Shown: positions 34,530-42,822 of the stretch, piece after piece
How the letters are laid out: every line of letters begins with the position of its first letter
Position numbering within the stretch: the first letter of the stretch is position 1
From: Leptospirillum sp.
GTDB taxonomy: Bacteria; Nitrospirota; Leptospirillia; Leptospirillales; Leptospirillaceae
DNA: 64,000 bases
NCBI GenBank assembly: GCA_027315205.1
Contig: DAHUYM010000002.1
Location: 62,001-126,000 of the forward strand
Reading direction: 5' to 3'
Made by a program: the position numbers and the translations under genes
Notes under the pieces: generated by a model
Seen by the model: the letters and a program-made list of their open reading frames with translations, nothing else
The model's database searches: none
Told to the model about the DNA's origin: nothing

Positions 34530-35360
34530 TCAGAATGCCGGTTCCCACGGGATGTAGGGAACCCCGGGACCTCCTTTCCGGGCGACGGTCAGGAAGCCGG
34601 TGTGCCCGACGATCCTGTGGGCGGGACGAACGGACGTAGGTCCGGTCTCCCAATCCCGGACGATGGTTTCGATCGTCTGGACCATGTGGAAGATTCCCGA
34701 GCCTTTCAGGGCCTGGGAAAAGGTGTGGACCTGCAACGGCGTCGGGACCCAGGAGAGCAGGAGACCGCCCGGCCGAAGAACGGAGGCCATATGGGGCAGA
34801 GCTCCCCAGGGTTCGGGGAGATCGAGGAGGATCCTGTCGAACGGATCCGGTCCGAGCCGTGCGGGAAGGTCGGGATTCCCGATCTCGTCGATGACGAGTT
34901 CGTGGAATGGAAGGAGGCCGGGAACGATCTGCCGGAGATTTTTGACGGCCTCTTCGGCATGTTCGGGCCTTTTTTCCACGGAGACGACCCGTCCCCCGGG
35001 AGCGGCCATCCGGAGAAGGGAGACCGTCATCGCCCCCGAACCGATTCCCGACTCGAGGATCTTATGGCCGGGCAGAATATCCCCCCACATCAGGATGATC
35101 CCCTGATCTTTCGGATAGATGACCTGGGTCCGCCGCTTCAGGTGGGAAAGGGTTTCCCGGAGGGTTGGGCGAAACGGCACGAAGGCATTTTCGGCATCGG
35201 GGGGAAAGGGCACGCCTTCGGAACCCTTGGCGATCATTTCGTCGTGGGAGATCCTGATGCCGTTGATATTCTTGATTTTTCCAGGAACGAGGGCGGCGAT
35301 CAGGTGGCCTCGCCCTTTCGGGTCGTATAGGATCAGGGATTCACCGGGCATGAAGGGCAT
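34530..35360 (-). CDS. trmI: tRNA (adenine-58-N1)-methyltransferase TrmI-like
   Basis: A 276-residue SAM enzyme. The N-terminal beta domain (GESLILYDPKGRGHLI) and the core RRTQVIYPKDQGIILMW, then ILESGIGSGAMTVSLLR (motif I), VSVEKRPEHAEEAVKNL and DRILLDLPEPWGALP (DxPxPW motif) identify TrmI, which makes m1A58 in the T-loop of tRNAs. It converges on the class I methyltransferase gene. Confidence 0.92.
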   Translation of the reverse strand: MPFMPGESLILYDPKGRGHLIAALVPGKIKNINGIRISHDEMIAKGSEGVPFPPDAENAFVPFRPTLRETLSHLKRRTQVIYPKDQGIILMWGDILPGHKILESGIGSGAMTVSLLRMAAPGGRVVSVEKRPEHAEEAVKNLRQIVPGLLPFHELVIDEIGNPDLPARLGPDPFDRILLDLPEPWGALPHMASVLRPGGLLLSWVPTPLQVHTFSQALKGSGIFHMVQTIETIVRDWETGPTSVRPAHRIVGHTGFLTVARKGGPGVPYIPWEPAF

Positions 35361-35459
35361 TGGCCGATTATAAGTGGGTGCGGGCCGGGAGACAAGATAA
35401 GAAGGTTGTGATGTCCGTCAGACAGGATTTCGAACGACTTCAGGGCGAGGACGTTTCCG

Positions 35460-35879
35460 TCAGCGCCGTTTCTTGCTTTCGTTCTGCGCGACCCTTGCCT
35501 TCACCAGTTTTCGGACGAGCGCGGCCGGCAAGGGCTTGTCGACTGGGAAGCGGATCGTTCCTTTGGATGTGTCGAAATCCTTGAGCTCGTCCTTAAAGGC
35601 TTCGACAACAGAGGCGGTGGGAAACAAACTGCAATGGTCCGAAAACGCCGCGTACCAAACAAGAATTCCCATGTGCCTGAACGCCGGAATCCCGTAGCTG
35701 ATCCCTTCGGTCGCTTCCGGTGGCACGGCAGACCGGATCCCTCTGCGGATCAAGCACAAGGTGCTGCGGGCCGGTTCCGGAATATGAGAAAGGTATTCGT
35801 CGACGCTCCCGGGAACCCCGCGGTCGTTTTTTGTCGGAATTTCTTGATCGTCGGATTGCGCTTTTTTCATACGGGACAT
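35460..35879 (-). CDS. DUF1801-family protein
   Basis: A 139-residue cytosolic protein matching the DUF1801/YdhG pattern: VDEYLSHIPEPARSTL, then EGISYGIPAFRHMGILVWYAAFSDHCSLFP, and a C-terminal GTIRFPVDKPLPAALVRKLVKAR. The N-terminal 20 residues are charged. Family function is unknown; some members resemble iron-chaperone frataxin folds. The start is 35879, or 35870 as an alternative. Confidence 0.8.
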   Translation of the reverse strand: MSRMKKAQSDDQEIPTKNDRGVPGSVDEYLSHIPEPARSTLCLIRRGIRSAVPPEATEGISYGIPAFRHMGILVWYAAFSDHCSLFPTASVVEAFKDELKDFDTSKGTIRFPVDKPLPAALVRKLVKARVAQNESKKRR

Positions 35880-36144
35880 TCTGCCATATGGAACGCTTCG
35901 GCTCCATGCCGCAGGCCATACGGCTCCGTTTGGAGTGAAAAATGTCTGATGCGTTCCGGCGCATTCTTCGTTCGCCGGATATGACGGACGATCGTCCGGG
36001 TTTTTGCGCGTTCCTGCCGTATCGCGTCTCGCTCGAGAACGGATCCCCGCACCGTGAGAAGCCGCGCTTTGAAATGGGGAAGAACGCTATGATAAAGTGT
36101 CTGGACCCACAATAAAGGTCCGACTCATACAGGAGAAATCTGTC

Positions 36145-36450
36145 ATGGAACATCGTCCCATCGCGTTTCGATTCCAGCCGGGAGAGACCGTTCTCGTGAA
36201 GGTCAGCAATCAGCTTGGGCTGGTGGAAAGCCGGACACGGGGATACTGGAAAGCCAACGAGTACGACGTGATCATTCCCCCCGGAAATGGCAGGATGAGG
36301 GTCCGGGAAGAGAACCTCGAAAAGGTTCCCCAAAAATACTGGATCCATTCTCTCGAATCCCTGGCCGGAATCGAACGGATCCCGACCATCAAAAAGGATC
36401 CGACCGTCCGTCCGCCAGCGCTCGAACCGTCCACCCATCCGAAGAAATAA
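36145..36450 (+). CDS. Conserved-looking small protein, unknown
   Basis: A 101-residue basic protein with AGGAG seven bases before the ATG. The first 75 residues are beta-rich (FRFQPGETVLVKVSN, LGLVESRTRG, YDVIIPPGNGRMRVREENLE), which suggests a small SH3-like barrel. The tail is proline- and lysine-rich. I do not recognise the family. A GC hairpin follows its stop. Confidence 0.6.
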   Translation: MEHRPIAFRFQPGETVLVKVSNQLGLVESRTRGYWKANEYDVIIPPGNGRMRVREENLEKVPQKYWIHSLESLAGIERIPTIKKDPTVRPPALEPSTHPKK

Positions 36451-36473
36451 CGGGCGTCCGGTCCAGACGCCCG
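36451..36473. terminator. Bidirectional terminator-like hairpin
   Basis: CGGGCGTC, a seven-base loop, then GACGCCCG: an eight-pair GC stem placed directly after the 36145 gene and 14 bases beyond the rhodanese stop on the other strand. There is no U-run, but the position between convergent genes fits a shared terminator. Confidence 0.5.
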
Positions 36474-36486
36474 CCTCCGTTACGTC

Positions 36487-36828
36487 TCAGTAGCGGGGCA
36501 TCGAAGGGTCGACGATCTTCGCATAGGCGTCGATCCCCCCCCTCAGGTTCTTGATCTTCTGAAACCCCATGCGTTGAAGGTATTGGCATGCCTGCATGCT
36601 TCGGGTTCCATGATGGCAGTAGACGACGATGTCCTGTGTCTTGTCGAGAACGCCGATCTCGTTCGGGAGCCGGTTCAGCGGGATGTGCTTCGTGTCGGGG
36701 ATATGGACACGCGCGTGCTCCCAGTCCTCCCGGACATCGATGATGACGATTTCCTCCCCCCTGTCCATCCGATCTTTCAACTCCTGGGGCAGTATTTCCA
36801 GTTCCCCGGGTCCTCCGAATCCGAACAT
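36487..36828 (-). CDS. Rhodanese-domain protein
   Basis: A 113-residue single-domain rhodanese, a sulfurtransferase. It has EIVIIDVREDWEHARVHIPDTKHIPL and the active loop VVYCHHGTRSMQACQYL with the catalytic cysteine, ending in the family's LRGGIDAYA. ATG at 36828 has GGAG five bases upstream. It could load persulfide onto TusA-type carriers, although the two tus clusters are 20-30 kb away. Confidence 0.9.
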   Translation of the reverse strand: MFGFGGPGELEILPQELKDRMDRGEEIVIIDVREDWEHARVHIPDTKHIPLNRLPNEIGVLDKTQDIVVYCHHGTRSMQACQYLQRMGFQKIKNLRGGIDAYAKIVDPSMPRY

Positions 36829-36876
36829 ATGCACTCCTTAGGCGATATCCGTCTTTTTTGCTTTGGGGTCATGCGT

Positions 36877-38349
36877 CTAATTTTGGCGAAACGTCACATG
36901 GCCGGCCAGGTTGGCCTCCGTCTGGTTCAGGGTGTTCAGGATGCCGTGTACCGCCCGCCCTTCGCCGAAAACCGAGTCGATGTTTCCTCTCTTGGAAAGG
37001 ACCGGAGTCCACCGATTCCGAGACCCGACCCTGAATTTTACCGTTCCTGAATGAATGGAAACAACTGTCAGTCGGGCATACCCTCCGAAGACGGGAACAA
37101 CGCGGCCGGGCCGGAGGCGGATGGGGCGGTCGTTGTAGATCATTCCACCGATATGATGGGCGATCGGGCAGGCGATCGGAAAGTAGTTCCATCCGGAAAG
37201 ATCTTCGAACGGCGCGTTGGTTTTCCATTCGCGTACATCTGCGTAAACCCAGAGGCGGGCTTTCTTCCCCCGGATCGGGTCCTTCGGCCACAGGACCACG
37301 GCCAGGCGTCCGCTCCGGGCGATCATCCGGGATCGTCCCTGCGCATCCTCGGGCATTCCGGGAGTGGTTTGAGGTTCGAGTCGGAATGTCTCGGACTTTT
37401 CCCCTTTCGGCAGGATCTGGATGTCCACCGCAGGTCCGGAAGGCGAGCTGGAAATCGCGCCGATGCGAACGATTCCGTCGGAAGTTGTGAATACTCTACC
37501 CGGGGCCGCATCGCCGAAGAAGACCTTCCGGGATGCCCACCATTCCCGTGAAATGGACGTGCCGCTTAACGACCGGTAGTGGATCGACGGAGGTTTTTGG
37601 GAAACAGAAGCGATGACCCCCTGGAGATAGGTCATCGGCGTCTGGTCGGTCAACCTGCCGCCGCTTTTTTCCCATCTTTGGGTGAATGCCCAGGGACGGA
37701 TCGAGACTCCGTCATATGTCTTCCAGAGGACGACGGGATTGGGGACGACCTTGGGTATCGGGGGAGCGGCGAGCCGGTAGAGATGATTTCCAACGCCGGT
37801 CCAGTGGGTCGGGTCGACGGTTACGTTCCGACGGACACGGATCGTCGTCCGATAATCGACGAAAAAGTACCGTTTCCCGAGAAAATAATCCGATGAACCG
37901 GTCATCGGGATTTCCCCCCGGCTCGGTGACGCATCGAAGTATAAGCCGCCCGGAGGAATCTCGACGGCTTTACCATCGATCCGGGTGCCCTTGATGACCA
38001 GGATTTCGAACTTCGGGATGGAGACGCCCATCGCGTTCGTCAGGGGATGGTTCTGAACCCATCCCGGGACGCCGTCGAAGTCGAAGATCGGATCCAGAGG
38101 AGCTATTTTAGAGGAGGGAAGAGCCGACGACGTTCCTGTCCGGACCGGAAAAAAGATCGGCAGGGGGAAAGGTTGCAGAACGGGTGGGATGTCTGCCCCG
38201 TAGGCCTTCAGATCCGGATGGCCGGGTCCGGGGATTTCAGCGACCGCCGTAAACAAAAGGAAAAAGAGTACGAGCGCCTTGTGGGTTCCGAGTCTTCGAT
38301 TCATCGCGTCAATCCTTGCCATAATTCGGGAAATGTTGTTTTTGTTCAT
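36877..38349 (-). CDS. Large secreted protein, unknown
   Basis: A 490-residue protein with a hydrophobic export signal (THKALVLFFLLFTAVAEI). The mature part is beta-rich with many aromatic residues and prolines and has no motif I recognise. The start ATG at 38349 overlaps the upstream binding-protein stop (ATGA) and has AAAGGA before it. An internal ATG at 38304 with AAGGA is an alternative giving a cleaner signal peptide. The coupling implies a shared function with a ModA-like binding protein. Confidence 0.65.
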   Translation of the reverse strand: MNKNNISRIMARIDAMNRRLGTHKALVLFFLLFTAVAEIPGPGHPDLKAYGADIPPVLQPFPLPIFFPVRTGTSSALPSSKIAPLDPIFDFDGVPGWVQNHPLTNAMGVSIPKFEILVIKGTRIDGKAVEIPPGGLYFDASPSRGEIPMTGSSDYFLGKRYFFVDYRTTIRVRRNVTVDPTHWTGVGNHLYRLAAPPIPKVVPNPVVLWKTYDGVSIRPWAFTQRWEKSGGRLTDQTPMTYLQGVIASVSQKPPSIHYRSLSGTSISREWWASRKVFFGDAAPGRVFTTSDGIVRIGAISSSPSGPAVDIQILPKGEKSETFRLEPQTTPGMPEDAQGRSRMIARSGRLAVVLWPKDPIRGKKARLWVYADVREWKTNAPFEDLSGWNYFPIACPIAHHIGGMIYNDRPIRLRPGRVVPVFGGYARLTVVSIHSGTVKFRVGSRNRWTPVLSKRGNIDSVFGEGRAVHGILNTLNQTEANLAGHVTFRQN

Positions 38350-39338
38350 TTCTGTCCTTTTGAGAACGGCGGCTGAAAACCGTACTTTTCATAGATTGAG
38401 AGAGCCTTGCGTGTTTCGAGGAACGAAAGCCATTCCCGGGCCGCTTTCGAATGCGGCGCTCCCTGTACCATCCCGGCCATATAAAGCCCCTGGCTGTTCT
38501 GTGCGTCCGGAATCGGGACGAACCCGATCGCATGATGAATCCTTTCCTGGAAAAGGATTTCCGATATCCACGTGATTCCGGCATCCGATTGTCCGTCGAG
38601 GATCCGATACGCCGTCTGCCTGTGATGGATGCGGGTCAGGAATGTCGACCCGTACTTCCGTTTCTCCCCAAATATCGTTTTCACGAGACGGTCTCCCCCC
38701 GCTTTCCGAAGAGAATTCTCGATCTGGGTTCCGATGCCCTCCCATTTCGGGTTGGGGAGGGACAGGCGAAGATCCGGGCGAGCGAGGTCGGCGAGATGCG
38801 CGATATGCCGCGGATTGCCCTTGGCAACCATAATGCCTAGGCTGTTCCTGGCATAAGGAACGATCGTTCCGGGGACGATTTTGCCTTTTTTCCGCTCGAT
38901 GGCCATGCGTTTGGCCCCGCTTTCATATACGTCCGGTTTCGACGTGATCACCAGATTCCCGATCGTGATGCCCCCGAGCTCCATCTGTCTTGCGAGGATC
39001 CCCGGGGGGAGAGTCTCGTAAAAGATACGGGTGACCTTTGGGTGACGGGCGGTGAATGCCCGAAGGAGATCGTTCATGACCATAAACTGGTTGCCAGCTA
39101 TGAAAAGGGTCAGCTGGGGATTCGAGGGGTTGCCATGGATGTCCGGGACGTTGTCCACACCCCTGACGGTAAAGGGAACCCCGACGGGCGCTGTATTGGA
39201 CCACGGCGCTTCGGTCTGGACAGGCCCCGCGGCGGCGCTCGAAAGACCCAATGCCTGATAGAGAAAGAGGACGCTTGCTCCGGCTAAAGACATCCATGGA
39301 GTGTGTCGGGATCGTCTGGTGCAGGTCTTTTTTTTCAT
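38346..39338 (-). CDS. ModA-like periplasmic substrate-binding protein
   Basis: A 330-residue exported protein of the type II binding-protein fold. After the signal sequence (ASVLFLYQALGLSSAAAG), LTLFIAGNQFMVMNDLLRAF resembles the ModA/Wtp entry strand. Later YARNSLGIMVAKGNPRHI and the SDAGITWISEILFQ hinge match molybdate/tungstate/sulfate-type binders. No permease or ATPase gene is nearby. It is coupled to the unknown secreted protein and divergent from an outer-membrane beta-barrel gene. The ligand is unknown. Confidence 0.75.
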   Translation of the reverse strand: MKKKTCTRRSRHTPWMSLAGASVLFLYQALGLSSAAAGPVQTEAPWSNTAPVGVPFTVRGVDNVPDIHGNPSNPQLTLFIAGNQFMVMNDLLRAFTARHPKVTRIFYETLPPGILARQMELGGITIGNLVITSKPDVYESGAKRMAIERKKGKIVPGTIVPYARNSLGIMVAKGNPRHIAHLADLARPDLRLSLPNPKWEGIGTQIENSLRKAGGDRLVKTIFGEKRKYGSTFLTRIHHRQTAYRILDGQSDAGITWISEILFQERIHHAIGFVPIPDAQNSQGLYMAGMVQGAPHSKAAREWLSFLETRKALSIYEKYGFQPPFSKGQK

Positions 39339-39429
39339 GGGGTCCCTTTATCGATGGGGGTGTTCGAATTGAATGCGAATCACAGTATGACTGCTATTGT
39401 AATCGGGTCGATTTGCCGATAAAGAAAAT

Positions 39430-39456
39430 GATTCTTATGGCCCTCGTAAGAGAATC
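39430..39456. promoter_or_regulatory. Imperfect inverted repeat between divergent genes
   Basis: GATTCTTA and TAAGAGAATC (one extra base in the second arm) flank nine bases in the 168-base divergent region between the binding-protein operon and the beta-barrel gene. It may be an operator for one or both. Confidence 0.3.
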
Positions 39457-39506
39457 AAATACGATCCTGTCCTGAAAACATTCCTGTATTGAGAAAGGAG
39501 AGCAGA

Positions 39507-40064
39507 ATGCGTGTCGGCGATATATCCAGACGTGTCCGGTGTGGGGGGGTCGGTCTTGTCCTGTTGGCGTTCGGAGCCCTTTGCCTGTTTCCCAACGAAG
39601 CGCATGCGGGCCCGGGCGCGGCCAATCAGTTCGGCCTGGGAGCCGAGGTGGAAGGGGCGGACCCCATCAATGTGACGGGTGCCAACGGAAACTTGCTGGT
39701 CGGGGGAGGGCTCAATCTCCAGTACTGGTTCACCCCGAATCTCGGAGTTCGGGTGGCCGCCGACTATCTGAACAATACCAAGACGACCCCGGAAATTCCC
39801 GGTGACATCCTGCCGTTCTATAGCGGTCTGATCATCAATCTTGTGTCGGGAGCCAAGGCATCCCTCGATCTTATCGGAGATTTCGGGCAGGCGCTGGTCA
39901 ACGGCCAGGATCGGACCTACTTCGACGCGGGGCTCGAGCTTAACGGACCGGTTTCATCCGGGAGGCAGTTTTTCCTGGAAGTCCGGTGGCGGGACGTCGG
40001 GATCGGGACATACGCGATACCCTACCAGTTTGTGTCCGCGGGGCTGGGCATCAATATTTATTGA
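39507..40064 (+). CDS. Outer-membrane beta-barrel protein
   Basis: A 185-residue protein with a signal sequence (LVLLAFGALCLFP, cleaved after AHA) and alternating polar/hydrophobic strands, glycine- and aromatic-rich (LLVGGGLNLQYWFTPNLGV, FVSAGLGINIY at the end). It ends in a tyrosine with the hydrophobic C-terminal strand typical of Bam-inserted porin-like proteins. GAAAGGAG precedes the ATG at 39507. It is probably an eight-stranded barrel; the function is unknown. Confidence 0.75.
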   Translation: MRVGDISRRVRCGGVGLVLLAFGALCLFPNEAHAGPGAANQFGLGAEVEGADPINVTGANGNLLVGGGLNLQYWFTPNLGVRVAADYLNNTKTTPEIPGDILPFYSGLIINLVSGAKASLDLIGDFGQALVNGQDRTYFDAGLELNGPVSSGRQFFLEVRWRDVGIGTYAIPYQFVSAGLGINIY

Positions 40065-40115
40065 GCGGCCGCGGTTCCGGGGGTCGATCGGTCCCGCCCC
40101 CCGAGGCGTGGACGA

Positions 40116-40823
40116 TCAAAGAAGGGATTTCGAAAGTTTCTGGAAAACATCCTGGTCCACGTGGATGCTGGCACCGTTCTCGAGCTGAGTCTGAAACGAC
40201 TGGACGGTCTCTTCCTGCATCGCCATTCGGTTCTTTACAGGGTCCTCCAACGACGCTTCCTGGGGTGTGGCCGCAGGGGACGCCGAGGGGGTCTGAACCG
40301 CCCGGACGAGGACCTGCACCCTCTGGACCAGGAGGTCGGCCCGGATCGATTTTTCGAAATCCCGCGCAGATTGGTGGGTCTGCAGCAGAAACTGGGTATA
40401 GAGGTTTTTTGAAAAGACCGGCGGGGTTCCTTCCTGGAAGAAGGGAATCCTCGCGACCTCTTCCACGACGACCGCATCCGGAATGACGAGTCCCAATTTT
40501 TTTCCTTCGTCGATCCATAGCTGGCGATAGATCATGTTCCGCAGGACGAGGCCGGGGAAATTCAGCTGGGTCAGGATCTTCCGGCCGAGGGCCCCGTTCA
40601 GGAGACGCTGGTAGTTGTTCTTCATGATCTCGTAGTCGCGGGAGAATTCGGCGGAATAGAGAGGGGTCCCGTTGATGCGGGCGACAATTTCGGGTTTGCC
40701 CGTACGGTAGGACGAAAAACCCCACCATCCCATCGAAATCACGAAAACCAGTCCGATCAGTACCATGAGGGTCCCAAGGATTTTGGGCCGCTCTACGGCA
40801 ATTTTACGAATCAGTTCGAGCAT
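40116..40823 (-). CDS. SurA/PpiD N-terminal domain protein without PPIase
   Basis: A 235-residue protein with one N-terminal membrane helix (ILGTLMVLIGLVFVISMGWWG) and a periplasmic SurA_N-type chaperone domain (EIVARINGTPLYSAEFSRDYE, then LVLRNMIYRQLWIDEGKKLGLVI). The parvulin isomerase domain of PpiD/SurA is absent: after residue 165 come only a linker with a proline/alanine-rich stretch and a short helix. It is probably a membrane-anchored periplasmic chaperone. Confidence 0.75.
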   Translation of the reverse strand: MLELIRKIAVERPKILGTLMVLIGLVFVISMGWWGFSSYRTGKPEIVARINGTPLYSAEFSRDYEIMKNNYQRLLNGALGRKILTQLNFPGLVLRNMIYRQLWIDEGKKLGLVIPDAVVVEEVARIPFFQEGTPPVFSKNLYTQFLLQTHQSARDFEKSIRADLLVQRVQVLVRAVQTPSASPAATPQEASLEDPVKNRMAMQEETVQSFQTQLENGASIHVDQDVFQKLSKSLL

Positions 40824-41224
40824 GATGTCCTTTCCGGGGAGTCATCCGTTCCCGTCTTGCGCCGCCAATAATGTCGGTATCCAAATGAGCAATTCCACCA
40901 TTTTAGGAGCTCCGGGCTTATCTGGCAAATTCAGGGCTTCCGGCCGCGCCTTCAGCGGCCCTGCACCGGCCTTCCGAATACTCCTCCGACGGTGGGGCAC
41001 GGTTGCTTTCTTCGCTCTCTTTGACTAAAATTCCACAGTCTTTCTGGGATTCCCGACGGTACGCGTACGTGTCGTGTAACCCGCAATCCGGCCGCTTCGC
41101 ACGTCCGTCATCGGAATTCGTGGGTTTTCAGGTTCAATGAAAGGTCTCATCGGACATCGATGCCGTTCCTTCCTTTTCGGAACTCCCCGAGCCAGCCTGT
41201 TTCCGACCCCACAAGGTGTCAGGA
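40824..41224. other. 401-base gap before the glycine cleavage operon
   Basis: No gene seen. I looked for a glycine riboswitch and found none of its conserved segments. A near-perfect 21-base palindrome (41054-41074) is the only clear structure. Confidence 0.45.
41054..41074. promoter_or_regulatory. Candidate operator upstream of gcvT
   Basis: A palindrome centred on GTACGCGTAC (41059-41068) with flanks CGAC and GTCG, about 150 bases before gcvT. Its size fits a dimeric regulator site. Confidence 0.35.
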
Positions 41225-42349
41225 ATGAACCTTCCTCTCCATCCCCTTCACCTCAAGGAGGGGGGGCATGTCGTCGATTTCCACGGTTTTGCCCTTCCGG
41301 TCCGGTTCAGCTCGATCCTGGAAGAGTCGGCCGCTGTCCGTGAGCGGTCAGGTCTTTTCGACATCAGCCACATGGGGCATTTTGAAATCCGGGGATCGGA
41401 CGTCGTCCAGGCCGTCAACCGACTCATCTCGTCGGACCTCGAACGGGTTCCGTCCAACAAGGCTCTTTACGGACATATCCTGACCGAAGAAGGCGGGGTC
41501 GTCGACGATATCATGGCCTACCGTTTCGGCGAAGAGCGGGTCGACCTGATCGTCAACGCGTCCAATCGGGATATCGACCGGAAATGGATCGAGGACCGGC
41601 TCCCTTCGGGCGTACGCCTTGCCGATCATTCCGACGGCCATGTCGGCATGGCTCTCCAGGGCCCCATGTCGCCCCGGGTGATCGGTAAAATCCTGCCCTC
41701 CCTGGTCGATATGGGACGTCGGGAAGCCCGCACCCTTTCCTGGAAGGGAGGGCAGTTCCTGGTCAGCCGGACAGGCTATACGGGAGAAGACGGATGGGAG
41801 CTGTTCGGACCTTCATCGGAGGGATTTACCCTCTATTCCGAGATTCTTGAATCCGGAAAAGCGGCTGGGATCCTTCTTCCCGCGGGTCTCGGAGCCCGCG
41901 ACCTACTGCGCCTGGAGGCGGGATATCCCCTTTACGGTCAGGAACTCACCCTTGACGTCACGCCGTTCGACGCGCGCCTGGACTTTGCTGTTTCGCGCTC
42001 GAAAGGGGCTTTCGTGGGGAAGGAGGCGATCCTGGACGCTTCGGGAAAACCTATCCGGCATGAAGGTCATCCCGCGCTGACCGGGTTTTTCGTAGAAGGC
42101 CGCGGTATTCCCCGGACCGATTGTCCGATCGAAAACGGCTCGGGCGCTGTTGTGGGAAAGGTGACTTCAGGTGGCTATTCCCCCAGGGTTGGAGGGGGGT
42201 TCGGCCTGGGATTCGTCGACCCGGCGTTCGATAGGGAATTTCGATCCGGCGTTTCCGGAAAGGTCCGGATCCATGGGCAAGCCCTTCCGATTTCCTTCCG
42301 TCCCTGGCCGTTCGTCACGGGAGGAATCCTCAGGGCGGCTTCCGTTTGA
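41225..42349 (+). CDS. gcvT: Glycine cleavage system T-protein (aminomethyltransferase)
   Basis: A 374-residue folate enzyme that moves the methylene from H-protein-bound aminomethyl to tetrahydrofolate. Signatures include DFHGFALPVRF, ERSGLFDISHMGHFEI, SRTGYTGEDGWEL and LGARDLLRLEAGYPLYGQEL. The start is ATG 41225, with AAGGTG upstream. It is the first gene of gcvT-H-PA-PB. Confidence 0.95.
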   Translation: MNLPLHPLHLKEGGHVVDFHGFALPVRFSSILEESAAVRERSGLFDISHMGHFEIRGSDVVQAVNRLISSDLERVPSNKALYGHILTEEGGVVDDIMAYRFGEERVDLIVNASNRDIDRKWIEDRLPSGVRLADHSDGHVGMALQGPMSPRVIGKILPSLVDMGRREARTLSWKGGQFLVSRTGYTGEDGWELFGPSSEGFTLYSEILESGKAAGILLPAGLGARDLLRLEAGYPLYGQELTLDVTPFDARLDFAVSRSKGAFVGKEAILDASGKPIRHEGHPALTGFFVEGRGIPRTDCPIENGSGAVVGKVTSGGYSPRVGGGFGLGFVDPAFDREFRSGVSGKVRIHGQALPISFRPWPFVTGGILRAASV

Positions 42350-42417
42350 TCCGGCTCCGCTTTTTTATCGTTGTCTGAGGAACTTCGTCCGCCTGGACCA
42401 TTTCCAAGGAGGTTTCA

Positions 42418-42822
42418 GTGTCGCCGTCTCGCCGATATACCAAGACGCACGAATGGATTGCGATCGAGGAAGGCCGCATGGAAGGAGCGGTGGGAATTAC
42501 GGATTTCGCACAGAAAGAAGTCACGGACGTGGTTTTCGTGGAGTTGCCCAAGATGGGAAAAAAGATTCCGCGAGGGGGAGAGATCGCGATCATCGAATCG
42601 GTGAAAGCGGCTTTTTCGATCTATGCTCCGGCAGGCGGTGAAGTCGTGGCGGTCAACCATTCGCTGGACGGGGATCCCGGCCTCCTGAACCGCGACCCGT
42701 ACGGTCATGGCTGGATCTGCCAGATCCGCGTCAACGATCCTTCGGAACTGGAAAGCCTGATGGACGATAAAACCTACGAAGCGTTCCTCGCCGATGGCGG
42801 AGGCGTGCCTGGCCATGGCTGA
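42418..42822 (+). CDS. gcvH: Glycine cleavage system H-protein
   Basis: A 134-residue lipoyl carrier protein. The lipoylated lysine is in EIAIIESVKAAFSIYAP (about residue 63), and the N-terminal YTKTHEWI is diagnostic. GTG start with AAGGAGG. It overlaps gcvPA by eight bases. The lipoate ligase downstream may modify this lysine. Confidence 0.96.
   Translation: MSPSRRYTKTHEWIAIEEGRMEGAVGITDFAQKEVTDVVFVELPKMGKKIPRGGEIAIIESVKAAFSIYAPAGGEVVAVNHSLDGDPGLLNRDPYGHGWICQIRVNDPSELESLMDDKTYEAFLADGGGVPGHG

Noticed and set aside
40923-40937. A GG-N10-GC pattern upstream of gcvT
   Set aside because: Spacing fits sigma-54, but the -12 element reads GGGC instead of TTGC and it lies 290 bases from the gene.
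40824-41224. Glycine riboswitch before gcvT
   Set aside because: None of the conserved riboswitch segments could be found by eye in the gap.
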